From Bremia lactucae (taxonomy: Eukaryota; Oomycota; Peronosporomycetes; Peronosporales; Peronosporaceae): 64,000 bases of DNA. Positions 44,894 to 56,559 of this stretch are shown one piece after another; position 1 is the stretch's first letter, and each line of letters begins with the position of its first letter. Below the pieces are notes generated by a model. It did not search any database and was not told the origin of the DNA. It saw only the letters and a program-made list of their open reading frames with translations. The stretch lies in the NCBI RefSeq assembly GCF_004359215.1, contig NC_090624.1:2311066-2375065 (forward strand), given 5' to 3'. The position numbers and the translations under genes are program-made.

Positions 44894-45191
44894 TAAGTAG
44901 TTTCGATTAAGTTTACATGTTACTTAAGTAGTGGTGCTACTTTCGAGGTAGCGAAAGTAGCACGTCGTATTTTAGCTGGTTTAATGGGCTCAGCCCCATT
45001 ATTAGCCAGTAAGATATAGGCACGCAGGTTGAGTGGTTCCGTGAGTCCAAGGGAACCATTCGCACTTAGAATGATTAAAAGACATAATATAACAGAGTTA
45101 AAAATACTAAAAACCTAAGACTTGGGCTTTGAGGCTTCCTCAAAGCGTTAGAAATATTCTAAGCTAAGTACGGGTTGTTCTAGCCCCGTTA
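44894..45191 (+). repeat. 5' LTR of gypsy C, visible part
   Basis: Ends in TAGCCCCGTTACA at 45191, followed by a TGGCAGCACTC candidate primer site at 45194. The left edge is uncertain: a second CCCCGTTACA ends at 44893 and the N gap lies just beyond. It contains two long perfect hairpins, 44934-44963 (12-bp arms) and 45126-45146 (9-bp arms). No matching 3' LTR was found at the other end of the element. Confidence 0.55.
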
Positions 45192-45416
45192 CAGCTGGCA
45201 GCACTCAATAGTCCTTCCAATGCCCGATTTGGGATGAGCGATTCGTCGTACTTTGACGCTCCAAATGTGAGTCTGGAGCACGCGAATTTTCCCCATCTCA
45301 CTGGTGTCGAGTGGGATGCCCTAAATCGCCTCGAGGCGATATCTGGAGAGGCATACGTTGTGTCGCTGATGAAATGAGCGACCCCTGATGGACAGCGTCT
45401 CGCCATACACGACTTC

Positions 45417-46300
45417 ATGGCTCGCGAGCTCGCCGAATCCAATCGGCGAGGTTTAACTCCCTCGCGGACTTCACGGAACGACGCCGTAAAGATGGAGACC
45501 TCCGTCTACTCTGGCGAAGGCAAAGAACGCTTGTCGCTGTCGCGTTGGTTCCGAGAGGTTGACATCGCTATCGCCTCGAGACTTCTCGAGGCTTCTAAAG
45601 CGAAGGTCAACTTCCTTCTTTCCCGGCTCACTGGGAAAGCCAAGGAGTGGGCTTTGGGTAAACTCGTTGTGGACGAGTATGCGTTCTTCACTCTGGGAGC
45701 CATCCACAGTGATCTTCGACTCGCCTTCGAGCCGCCACAAGAAGAGAAGTCGGTGCGTTCAAGGTTCCTGTCCTTTAGACAGGGTAAAATGTCCATGTGC
45801 GACTACGTGCAGATGGCTCGACATCTGGCATCGTGCATTGCACGCATCCCATGGACATGTACACACACACAAGTGAACGTGTTTGTCGATGGCACGCGTG
45901 AAGGGCAGAGTCGCCTATCGCTGGAATGCGCGGAGCCTGCCACGTTGGAGGAGGCTTTCGCTATCGCCCTCCGTGAGGACTTCAGATTTACCAAGGCCTA
46001 CACCAAGCCTTAAGTGTTACCGCTGTCAGATCAGCGGGCCCGGAACCTCTGGAGATTGATGCAATTGAGTCGTGGGGTGACCGACGACGTGTTACGTCCT
46101 GCAAGGGCGACGTCCGTAGCGGGCGACAGATGATATGCTTTCGATGTCGAAAGCCGGGACATCGCGCGGCTGAATGCCGCGCGCCAGCACCGATGTCGGT
46201 GCATGCGACGGACACCCATCATGAGGGAGGTGCTCCGCCCACTCGTCCAAAAAAAAAACGGACGAGACCAGTAGGTGCAGGGCGCCCTACTGGTTTGAAG
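45417..46300 (+). pseudogene. Gypsy C gag
   Basis: 45417-46013 is an open capsid frame ([72 protein letters not shown]). The frame then breaks, and 46130 onward carries an intact CCHC knuckle CFRCRKPGHRAAEC, followed by a Pro/Arg-rich tail. Gag packages the RNA. Confidence 0.8.
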
Positions 46301-46369
46301 GGAGGTCCAGGTCCACCGGTGACAGCCCGACCTTCCAGCCCATCTGTGCTGCGTGCACGGTCAAATGCC

Positions 46370-47420
46370 ACCATTACGAGTGGTGATTCACGCCTGATTA
46401 TTGTTAATCTACATATCGCCGGTATCCAGCGACCTCTACGAGCGCTCCTGGATTCAGGAGCGACAAAAAAAATTTCCGTGAATCTTGCGTGTCAATGCTG
46501 CCACCCAGCATCCAGGTACACGAGGGACCTGGCCAAGTTGTTGTCAAGCTCGCTGACGGGAAACTGCGCCGCGTATCGCGGCGCGAAGTGTCGTTGCCGT
46601 ACACGTTTGACGGCTTTCGCAGTAACGACAATTTCTTGGTGATTGAGATGAATTATGCGTTCGATTGCACCCTGGGCATGCCATGGTTGGCACGCGATAA
46701 GCCCCAGATCGACTGGTTAGCCAGATCAGTGAAACGTCGAAGGAAGTTCGACGTCAGCGAAGTGCACCCATCTCTTGGTGTCTCCAAGTGATTGGTCGAA
46801 CGTTACAGTCGTGGATCGTACATCCACGACACCGGCAGTGCACAGAGTGAGCGATGGCCCTCTCTGTACCGCTTGTTCCGTGCTCCTACGCACGAGTGAC
46901 GATGTCTCCTCGCTTTGCAGCGAGGAGTCCCACGCGGCCGAGCAGTGGATCCCGCGCGAAGACGACGCGGTCGAACAAAGCGAACAGAGGTTCCCTCATG
47001 AGCAAGACGTGGTCGAGCAGGGGCTCCCACACGAGTTTATGGCGGTCGAGCAGGGGCTCCCGCATCATGCGTCGACGGACGAGTATGGGCTACTCCCGTC
47101 GCGCAATTTCGACGTCCTGGATGAGGACATCCAGCGTCTAGAGGGGGGTATAGATTTAACACCTGACTGCGGTTCGCCAGCTTCAAGCATAGACTCGAAG
47201 CACGATGGGGACGCAAGCTACGAGAACTCAGCGTTGGAATGTGTCCACGCTATTGTGTACGTGGACGGGAGTCCACAAAGGCAATATACATTGAGGTCGC
47301 GAGTCCACCTCGCGACGCATCGTCGATTACGAGCCTTCCAGGACTATCCTGGAAGCATTTTCTACGCGACCTCAAGGGAGACACAATGGAATAAGAATGT
47401 CTGGTCACCAACGAGGTGAC
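46370..47420 (+). pseudogene. Gypsy C protease and linker
   Basis: The active site is RALLDSGATKK at about 46438-46470, after which the frame changes. 46489-46791 continues with VVVKLADGKLRRV and ends in the DCTLGMPWLARDKPQIDW hallmark. 46775-47419 is an acidic linker with a VEQ-G-L-P-H repeat (about 46960-47080). Confidence 0.75.
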
Positions 47421-47559
47421 CTATGATCCGAATGAGGAGCGAATGACGCGCCATCGAAGCGCTGAACAAATATCAGCGCGCGAAGAAAGATTTGCGTCGC
47501 AATCTTGAAAGGCTCTGCGTGAGTCTGGTAACCCTGTCTATGATATTGCTCGAGAGTAC

Positions 47560-49012
47560 GCCACGTTATCCCGGAGAAAAATTCCGGCTGAACTTCCTGC
47601 TCATCGTGGTGTTCGGCACGAGATTGATCTCGTGCCAGGATCGAAATATTGTGTGACACGCCAGTGCCGTTGCCTCGAGACCAAGTCGAGGCTATTGATG
47701 CATTCTTTGAAGGCCGTCGCAAGGCCAATTATGTGCGTGAGAGTGTCTCACCCCACTCGAGTTTAACCTTCTGCGTGAAGAAGGCTACGGGAGGCTGGCG
47801 TATAGTGCATGCGTTTAACAAGCTAAACGATGCCACTTTTCCTGTCCAAACGCCTATCCCCAGGAAAGACATGGTTCTAAACTCCATGTCAGGTAGCGTC
47901 ATCTTCAGCGCCATCGATCTGACAGATGGCTTCTACCAGATCTTGATGCGACAGAGTGACATACCACTCACTGCGGTGAGTACCCCGAGTGGTATGCTAT
48001 GGGAGTGGCTGGTGATGCCACAAGGTTTAAGAACGCACCAGCCACTTTCAATCGCATGGTATCTCAAGTGTTGAGACCGCTTCGAGACTTTGCTCCTAGC
48101 TACTTCGATGACATTTTTGTCCACAGTCGCGCTGAGGGCAACCTCAGTGCTGTCCAAGTTCACCTTCAACGCCTGAAGCAGGGGTGCTTCAAGTCATGCG
48201 GGATAACAAGTTATATGCAAATTTGAAAAAGTGTGTATTCTGTGCACCGGAGATCCCGGTGCTGGGTTGCTACGTGAGTAAATCGGGAGTTTGAGCCGAT
48301 CCAGAGAAGGTGTCGTCAATCTGTTCTTGGCCCACACCCAAGAATCCTACGGAGTTGTGTTCAATGGCTCGGTCTAGCTAATTACTTGCATAAGTACACA
48401 AAGGATTACGCCGGTTCTATACAGCCTCTGTCGTCACTTCTGAAGAAAGACGCCACGTGGTCGTCGCGTCCCGAGCATCAAGCTGCCTTTGACGCAGTGA
48501 AGAAGAGCCTGGCGTCAGCGCCAGTGTTGGTACTCCCTGACGACACCAAGTCGTTTAACGTGGTGTGTGATGCAAGAGACTTTGCAATTGGTTGCGCCCT
48601 CATGCAGTTTGATCATGAGGGCCGTGAAAGAGTCGTGAGTTACCAATCACGACAGGTGAAGCCGGCGGAGAAGAACTATCCGGTCCATGATAATGAGCTA
48701 TTAGCTATGCGCTACGCACTCATCAAGTTTCGTGTCCACCTACTGGGCGAACGCATGTTCGCTCTGTATACTGATCATGCATCGCTGCGTACTGCGATGA
48801 AGAGCCCACACCTGTCACAGCGGATGGCACGGTGGCTCTCTTTCTTCTCCGAGTACAACTTCGTCGTGCACTACAAGCCAGGCAAGACTAACATTCTTGC
48901 TAACGCACTGTCACGACATCAAGATTATGATCCTCGTATGGTACTGAGTCGTCAGGCAACTGACGACGACGATGAAGACGATCGATGTGCGACGTGTGTG
49001 TCGTTGAGTTGA
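47560..49012 (+). pseudogene. Gypsy C reverse transcriptase and RNase H
   Basis: RT: LPRDQVEAIDAFF, FCVKKATGGWRIV, FSAIDLTDGFYQI (first catalytic Asp), then a frame change near 48030 and the palm motif YFDDIFVHSRAE (about 48100-48130). Another break near 48290 precedes RNase H (48386-49012), with VCDARDFAIGCAL, DNELLAMRYA and YTDHASLRTA, and the terminal NALSRHQDY. Catalytic acidic residues are all present in the pieces. Confidence 0.85.
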
Positions 49013-49043
49013 ACTCGGGTCACTCCCGAGTTATGCCTTTTCG

Positions 49044-51037
49044 ATGAAATCGTCGCGGCTTACGCGACCGATCCGGATTACGCGGACATTATTGCCTATC
49101 TGCGCGCCCCCAGTGATGCTGCACTGGGAGCTCTTTCGCGAACGAAGCGTGAACACATTAAACTATACGTTATGGATGGTGATTTGCTGTTATACAGCAT
49201 CGATAAATTCGATGCACCTCGAACGGTGATTGCAAATGACTTGGATTTGCGTGCTCGTATCATCCACGAGTACCATGATGCCACAATTAGCGGTCATCTG
49301 GGCTGCGAAAATGCATTCGCGGCTGTCTCACGTGACTTCTTCTGGCCCCACATGTACAAGTGGGTTCGAAACTGGATTCGCACCTGCGAAATATGTCAGC
49401 GAGTGAAGCCATCTCCATCGTCGCAGGCACCCTTGCGACCTCTGCCGATTGCATCTGGGGCTTGGCGCTCGGTTTCAATGGACTTTATCTTCGGGCTTGC
49501 ACCCGATGGCCAAGACCGGACGGGTATTCTGGTCTTTGTGGACAGATTAGCAAAATGACACATCTGGTGCCTGTTCATGCAACGATCACCGCGGCTGAGA
49601 CCGCGGTGCACTTCATTGACGCTGTGTTTCACCATCACGGTCTACCAGACAACATAGTCTCGGACCGTGATCTCGTTTCACATCGGCGTTTTGGACGTCA
49701 TTGTTCGGTTTGCTTGGCATGAAGCTGCAAATGTCGACAGCAGCTCATCCGGAAACGGATAGGCAAACAGAGAGGGTTAATCGGGTCCTCGAAGATGTTC
49801 TTCGAAGTTACGCTACTTCCTTTACGAGTTGGAGTGCATTTTTGCCACTCGCCGAGTTTGCACTCAACAACGCGGTTCACGCGTCAACGGGGTTGACGCC
49901 ATTTTTTGCAAATTCGGCCCGTCATCCTCGTGTACCTACTCTTCTTGCTGTGGATCAACCCACGGCTCTTCGTGGCTCCACTCTGGCGGGGGGGGGGTGA
50001 TAGTGGTAAACAACGGTCGAGTGCAGCTCACGGTATTCTGAGCGCGAATGTTGTCACCCAATCCAAGGTGAAGTCCTCTGTTTTAAGGCCACGTGACATG
50101 GCGTCCCCGCTAGCTCAATGGGTTACACATACGCTGATTGACCCTTCTTCGTGTATGCGAAGACCTCAAGCCAACTACGCGCCGATTAAGTCGCCCCGAC
50201 CAATTGATGACAGGGCTGTGTCAGAGTTTATACTCCAAGGTCAAGCCATCACGAGGTTTGTACGCGATACTCTTCGATCTGCAGTGGATTGACAGAAAGC
50301 GAATGGAGACAAACGTGGCAGAAAGAACATGAGTACCTTCAAGAAGGGTGATCGTGTATTGTTAACTACTGAAGGCCTACGAGATTCTGCAGTAACCAAT
50401 CTCGGCGCGAGCAAACTCGCGCCACGTTTCATTGGCCCATTCACGGTACTCAAGACAATCGGCGACGCATACACGCTGGACATCCCTTCGTCACTGCGAC
50501 TTCACCCGACGTTATACGTCGGGCGGCTCAAGGAGTATCGTCCAGCTACGCTTCACGGGTTGGCTCCGTCCTCGGAGTCAAAGACTCATAGGTCGACCTT
50601 CCCTCTCGCCTTGCTCGACGCGCCAGCGACATCGGACGCGGCTGCGTCCCAGTCTGCGCGTGCCCAAGAACCTAGCGTTTAGGTTCCGCATCCGTTCAAG
50701 CAGCTCGCCGTTCGACTGTCGAATCTCCCTCGCTGTTTTCTCAGCCCGCGCAGCTAGGGCAGCTTCAGCTTCCAGCTGGGCATCGGCAGCCTTGTTCACA
50801 GCCGCATCTACATCGTCCTGGGCAACCAGGACGCCAGCATTACCATCGCGAGGGCCCACCGCCGCTTGTGGACGCGGAAGGTCAGAAGCGCTGGATCGTG
50901 GAACGTTTGTTGGGTCACGAGGACCCTCGTCGCGAATCCATGCGCGCGCGGTTCCAACCGCGCGCAAGTATCGTGTACGTTGGCTCGGGTTTCCACCTGA
51001 GCAGGATACGTGGGAAGCACGCTCTTCGCTCCTTTGA
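49044..51037 (+). pseudogene. Gypsy C integrase with chromodomain
   Basis: The zinc domain is at 49172-49400 (IIHEYHDATISGHLG, CEICQRVKPS). Core acidic residues are in SMDFIFGL (49470), NIVSDRD (49660) and TDRQTERVNRVLED (49757-49795), spread over three frames. The C-terminal domain is at 50329-50560 (GDRVLLTTEGL, SKLAPRFIGPFTVLK, LHPTLYVGRLKEY). The chromodomain is at about 50860-51037 (QKRWIVERLLGHEDP, then KYRVRWLGFPPEQDTWEARSSL in a shifted frame). Confidence 0.82.
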
Positions 51038-51129
51038 GACGTTCCAGACGTCGTTCGGGCATACGAGTCCGTGCATACGCTTAATTCAGATTTGGTCGAC
51101 GACCTGAGTGTTCTCGCGGTGACCGAGGA

Positions 51130-51334
51130 CGAGACGAACGACTACGAGACCAAGAGCGATTGCGAGAATGTCGTGGTGAAATATCACCACGACGACGAGA
51201 GGAAGAGCGACGACGAAAACGTCGTGGTGAGCGTGTGTCACCACGACCACGCGAACGAGAACGTCGTGGCGAGCGCGTGGTACCACGACCCCGAGAACGC
51301 GAGTGGTGTCGCCAGCGTGCCGCGCCACGATTAA
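51130..51334 (+). repeat. Hairpin-forming repeat array at the 3' end of gypsy C
   Basis: The pol tail encodes repeated ENVVV...HHD units. At DNA level each unit is an inverted repeat: 51170-51193 (arms GTCGTGGTGA/TCACCACGAC, 4-nt loop), 51221-51247 (same arms, 7-nt loop), 51263-51289 (7-bp arms) and a worn fourth near 51305-51330. Unit spacing is about 51 and 42 bp. Confidence 0.8.
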
Positions 51335-51664
51335 CCGCGGTCTTGTGCTCTTTTAAGCTGCGCTCATACCGTTTGATCTAGAGCTGTTCATATTCGCTGA
51401 GTGGATACTCAGCAACGTGTCGTTGCCAAGTTTCGCAAGTTGGACGAGGCATCGAGTCATAGGACTTACAAGATTTGTGCACGTGAACGTAGCAGAGTCG
51501 ATCTATGTTCCACGCGTTCTCGCATACCTTTTCGCGCAACACACCGACTATTACAAAGTATGGTATAGTAATTTTGCTTTCTACGTATTAATTAAACTAA
51601 ACCATGCAGTTCGAAAAAAAGGCATAGTATGAGCTAAATACATCTTAACATAGAAAGCTAGAAT
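51335..51664. other. Spacer between gypsy C and E
   Basis: No coding signature. It may include the lost 3' UTR of C. Confidence 0.4.
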
Positions 51665-53890
51665 TCGTTAATGGCATGCATGAACGCCAATTGAAAAATC
51701 GCTGGAGTCCAAGAGCCTATGAAATTATCCGTCTTGGTCTGAAATCGTCAAGATCGTGACAATCAGCGTTCCATGATCATTTGACATTTTTCTTAAGACA
51801 AGAAGGATGCACTGTCATTTCGGCGTAGTATCGCGGGTTTACGTCGCTAGGCCGGAGAAGTTTCGAGCCCTCTGGCAAAGGGCAAACGGAAATAGCCTTT
51901 ATCGTATCAGGATTAGGGTGTACACCGTGTTTTCGTACGATGCACCCAAGAAGTAGCAATTCACTAGCAGCGAATATACACTTTCTGAAATTGGCGTTAA
52001 GCTTCTGCTTACGCACAAGTGTATAGACTTTTGGACTTGGGTACGAGTGACTTTAAAGTCCACTTTCCATTCATGCCTCGGCTTTGAACGACGACTTCAT
52101 CGTATTATATTAGTGCGAAATCTCGCAGCGTTTTTAGCAGATTGGTAACACATCTGTTGAATGTTGCAGGGGGTCATTAATCCCTTGTGGCATAACTAGC
52201 CACTCCCATGACATTCAGCTTGAAGTGCTTACTGCTGCGAGCGGAATATTTAGCTCACGCTTGAGGATCTGATAGAGTCTATCCATCTAATATATCGACG
52301 AAAAGATGGTTCTCTTCGAGATGCCGTCAATGGTTACCTCTTTTCGTGGTATCGGCCTTTGAGCCTGTACCGTTGCAGCGTTCAATTTATTGAATAATCC
52401 GCCAGCATCCTGTTGTTTTACGCACACAGAAGGTCATAGAGCGATGTGGGGAGGTTGACTCCCTCACATGGCCCGCTGCTGGGCGATCGGCATCTAACTT
52501 GTCGATCGCTAATACTTGCACAATGACTGCTTCATCGCACATCAATTCGAATCTGGAATCAGGCCAATTTCGTGTCGAGTGTCATTATCCTAGGCAACTC
52601 GCATGGTACCGAATATGGGAAGCATCGTTAATTTTGGTAAAATCCTTTTACAATGGATCTATTTTGAACGACCTCCGAGAACCATTTCGGCTCCAGCTTT
52701 GGCACTTTTTTTAAATTCAACCGTGGATGCGCTATCAGATGAAGCGTATAATCATTTACACTTGTTTCTGTATTAACCGAGACGTTCGATGTCTTGGTTT
52801 ATTTCTGGACACTTTTTCTAACACCTATTTCCTCCCTTAATTTTTTCGGTACTTATTCCTTAAAGCTTTTTTTGGGTGTACACTCAACCACATCAAGCTG
52901 TGGTTGCGCAACCACAGCGAGATCCTCTACGATCGACTCTCCGGTCTTACAGACAGGAATTTTAAGTTTTCTTGGATGTTGCTCTTCAAGCAAGCATCCT
53001 TGTTTCGTACCACTCAACTTATTCGATTGCCGAATTTTGACACTGCCTGTGCTTGTGCACAGTTGTCGGTAACTTTGTCCACGTCACAATGGTAAACCTT
53101 CGACGCGGTTTGTGCTTGTGAACATCCGTTGAGATCTAATTCCACAGTGTATTGGACATTCACACTGAGGTCTTGTGCAGTCATGCAAACGACCGACCCA
53201 TAAGTGAGCCCATCGCACTCACTCGTAAGACATTCACTCGCTTGTGGACGCTCCAAGACGTTCATCATTTGGCCATCTGATGAACAAGAGACAGGCATCG
53301 TCACGGCCTGATGCTGCCAATCCATGGCTCGTACTTTCTGGGCCATGACAAGCCAAGAATGACATCAAATTTTTTATCCAAATCTAGTACGATGAAATCA
53401 TCATCGAACTGTTTACCCTTTATCGTGTATTGGTACCAACTAAACGTTTTTTTTTACTATTATAGTTGCATCTGTTGCTCGGTGCACTATCATCCTCGTA
53501 AGAGGGATATCGCGCTCAATAAATTTGAGCCATCGATCTTCTAGCGATTGGCGTCGAATGAAATTGCTCGACGCCCAACAATCGACGAGGGACTTTAGTG
53601 GCACTTCATTTTTCACTATACATTTAAGATGATGAAGCTAACGTCATCACCTGGAGCACAAGCACATTGCGTTTGTAAGAGGGGCAGTTTTCATCAAAAG
53701 GCCTGCAATTTCTTTTTGAAGTTGCTAGACCAGTAGAGCGCTCCGCACCTACTGACCCCGACTGTTTTCTTGCGATTTGCCTTGCCGTTGCGATTTCGCA
53801 ATAGCGTCAAATCTGAGTGCTTTGCTTTTTTATTAGGAGTTCGATCGTTTCGATAAGTGTCTCTAGGCACTGGGCGTCCTGTTTAAAGCT
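51665..53890 (-). mobile_element. Gypsy element E, 5' portion only (gag end to RT/RNase H)
   Basis: A minus-strand relative of element A. 53890-53640 is gag debris; 53590-53014 is protease with the SWQHQAV equivalent and a GSVV...TAQD segment; 52480-52080 is RT; 52016-51777 has the RT connection NANFRKCIFAASELLLLGCIVRKHGV. Similarity to RNase H start stops near 51665. The order and even non-coding details follow element A (28560-26400). A perfect 22-bp palindrome lies at 52897-52918. Confidence 0.75.
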
Positions 53891-54684
53891 GCTAAGCACC
53901 GCTTAGCAACCAAAGGTCGATACTTAGAAGGCTTGGTATAGTAATTAAATTTGATATAATTCGCTCTTACGTATTGCAATTTTCTTTAACTAATTTACCA
54001 TATTAATATAATTATGTATTACGACTCATTGCCCACCGCCCATCGCGCGTCTAGCAGCGACTAATAAACATAGCTGTTATATTACCACTACAATATTACA
54101 GTTGATGGTAATTTTGACAATATTAGAAATATAGACGATAATACTTATTCTTCATTATAATTCCGCTTATAGATAATTATATATATGTAACAGAAGACTC
54201 CGATACAAAGAGTTGAAGCTTTGACTGCTTGCTATGGGGTCGCAGCTATGAGCGCGCCGAGGCTAAAAAAGCGCACTTAATAGGGCGACAGTTCTTATGT
54301 GTCGTAATCATTTTTGTTGCTTGCTATCCATACTTTATTTTTGAGTAAGTTCAGTCACGACAAAACGGAGACAAAGTAACATGGAAAAATGCAAGACTGA
54401 GTAGTTAATAATGAGTAGCACTCACTTTTCGATCTACCGCACTCAACCTCTTCTATATGGTTGACTAACAAATACATCACTCCAGGCCGCATATATCCAG
54501 TTAGCATATTCCATTTAATTTTTAGGCGTAACGTATAATTGATCGAACTTGTTGCGCTTGCTACGAGAAAAATGTTCAATTCATATATTTACTAGTAGCC
54601 AAACTTAGCAGATGGCGACATCTCTTGCATCAGTAAGAGATTCTCGTGATTAAGCAACGGAGCAAAGTTATTGTTTCGCTAGAC
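53891..54684. other. AT-rich spacer with a fragment of the B' accessory region
   Basis: Mostly AT-rich. 53990-54070 resembles 43190-43250 ('cattg.ccaccgc..atcgcg.gtctagcag'). A TGTAACAG at about 54187 could be an LTR edge. No gene recognised. Confidence 0.4.
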
Positions 54685-55056
54685 TCAACACCTAAACACC
54701 CCATAGAAATGACAGACGCGTGCTGTCAATGTCAACGGCCTTCCCGAAGGATGCGCGGAGGAATGTGCAACGGGCTCATGGTTGTGCTCAGCAACCTCGA
54801 CCAAAACTTGAAGCAACTCAGCCTGTTTACGCAATGTAAACTTAAAATTGCAGCCTGATTTTCGACTAATTCTACGGCGTTTTTGGGCTGTTAGTATGGG
54901 CGGAACCGAATTTGAGCAATGTTGCACAATGGAATTAATGTCACCATCAGCTTTGTTATCAACTTTTGTGATATGCTTGATAGAAACAGCATAACCACGC
55001 GCAGGCGCATTCTCCTCTATTGCCAAATTTGCTGTCTCCAGCAAAACATTTGCCAA
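54685..55056 (-). mobile_element. FAR1/MULE-type transposase DNA-binding fragment
   Basis: A 123-codon minus-strand frame with ARGYAVSIKHITK, RRRISRKSGCNFKF and EVAEHNHEPVAHSSAHPSGR. The Cys...HNHE arrangement is the WRKY-GCM1/FAR1-type finger at the N-terminus of Mutator-like transposases. No catalytic domain follows. It sits between two gypsy gag fragments. Confidence 0.6.
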
Positions 55057-55129
55057 TTCTGGATGAGGTTAGTGGTGTTCATGATAATATGAGAGAGAGA
55101 GGAGTGCTGTTTATGTGGTGTCGAGGGGC

Positions 55130-55990
55130 CAACTTGTTTGCCACTTTGATTTGCAAGGTGATGAGGTCAGCCTCATCACCATGGCCATTAATCCAGGGTG
55201 ACTGTGGGTTGGGAGCAACTCTGTTAAGATACCTGCAAATTCTCTTGACGCTGCTGGTTCAGTAGTGGGATGGGGCACACATTGGTTAGAGAACCGTTGT
55301 TGTGGTACAATTACTCTATGGGCAACCTACCTTTATCCTATTTAAGTAGTGAATCACTAAAATCCCATTTATTATGGGTAACAAATATGGTCGCCACCAT
55401 ATATAAACTTGGCGGTCAAAACATATTAGAAATTAGATAATATAAGTTTTTTTAGATTTAAATTAGTATTAAAGTTCAATTCCCCTTTTGATCCAAAAGC
55501 ATCTGGTGCCTTCCTAAGGCTTGCCCATTCATCTGTGAGAGATAGAAGCCTTTCTAAGGTACATACTCTCGGGCACTTGTTGCAACTAGGTTCTACGAAC
55601 CCCTGAATCCCTTGAACTAGGATTCATTAAGCTTTAATAGCTTCTACGACTCCCTGAGCCGTTAAACCCTTTGGTTCTATAGAACAAAGAGACTCTTTGA
55701 GTCTATAAGTCTTCCTCTGACTAAAGGAGCGAGGCAGCTCCGCTCTAAGTAGGCCCTAAACACCTACTAACCCCAACCGTTTTCTTATGGTCCGCCTTGC
55801 TGTTGCGATTTTGCAACAGCGCCAGACCCGCATTATCGCTATTCATAGCGGGAGTTTGATCATGCTTATCCACAGGCACTTCCCTCTAAGGCGTAATGCG
55901 ATTGCATCTTTGCAATCGTTTAAAGCTTGTTTTGCGAGGTTTCTCGCTTCATTATCGACGCAAAGCAGGTATCTATCAGACAGCAATCTT
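55130..55990 (-). mobile_element. Gypsy gag fragment of the A/E family, split by a repeat insertion
   Basis: 55140-55265 matches the 28600-28720 part of element A gag and 55748-55940 matches 28715-28930. The insert at 55266-55747 separates them. Two further hairpins are at 55799-55820 and 55900-55919, and one of 10 bp at 55157-55180. Confidence 0.7.
55266..55747. repeat. LTR-like repeat R1 inserted in gypsy gag (solo LTR candidate)
   Basis: 482 bp bounded by a 5-bp direct repeat AGTAG (55261-55265 and 55748-55752), the size expected for an LTR-element target duplication. It starts with TG but ends in TA, so a terminal base may have changed. The second, truncated copy is at 21732-22137. Confidence 0.65.
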
Positions 55991-56559
55991 GTCGCGTTCA
56001 GTTCATTAGGAATTAATTCATTTATTCTATTAGAATAAAGACAGCAATTTTGGCAAAAAAAGTTATTTTACTGCTAACCGATCATTTTGTAAATGAAATT
56101 AAAATTCGCTCTATCAGATTCTTCGTAAATCTTGATTTGTCTATGCTTCCTGTCTGCGCAGGTTTATATTATATTTACGAGCGACTTTTCGCGACTTTCT
56201 TAACATTTCTTCATTAATTGTGACTAAGTGTAAAAAATATGGACTTACTACCTTGAATCTATAATAAAAACTCGTAAGCACACGTTGTAACTACTTTCAG
56301 AAATTAATTCTGTGTTAAGATTAACAGAACTTGGCATTAAGCCATGGCACGAGAAGCACAGATGCTACCACTAGAACAGTGGAGTAAATAAACGTCCTGT
56401 TGGATTTTAGTAGGTTTCTCACATCAGTGAGCAATTGTCCGAATAATACGTGTGTTGCTAAACTGCACCTTTCTGGCAAGTCCACACGTCGATTGAAATG
56501 AGAAGAGCGTATGGTATAACGTCGATGCGGTCTTGTGCGGAATCAAATTAGGAGGTATT
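55991..56559. other. AT-rich spacer, no gene recognised
   Basis: No protein-like frame and no repeat shared with other parts of the window was seen. Confidence 0.4.

Larger units (their letters stand above)
45192..51334 (+). mobile_element. Gypsy element C (chromovirus type), plus strand, 3' truncated
   Basis: The only large plus-strand gypsy in the window: gag, zinc knuckle, protease, RT, RNase H, integrase, GPF-type tail and chromodomain, in order. Nearly every domain is readable but split by frameshifts. A 3' LTR is missing; recognisable sequence stops shortly after 51334 and the minus-strand element E starts near 51665. Perfect hairpins are dense along its length. Confidence 0.88.
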
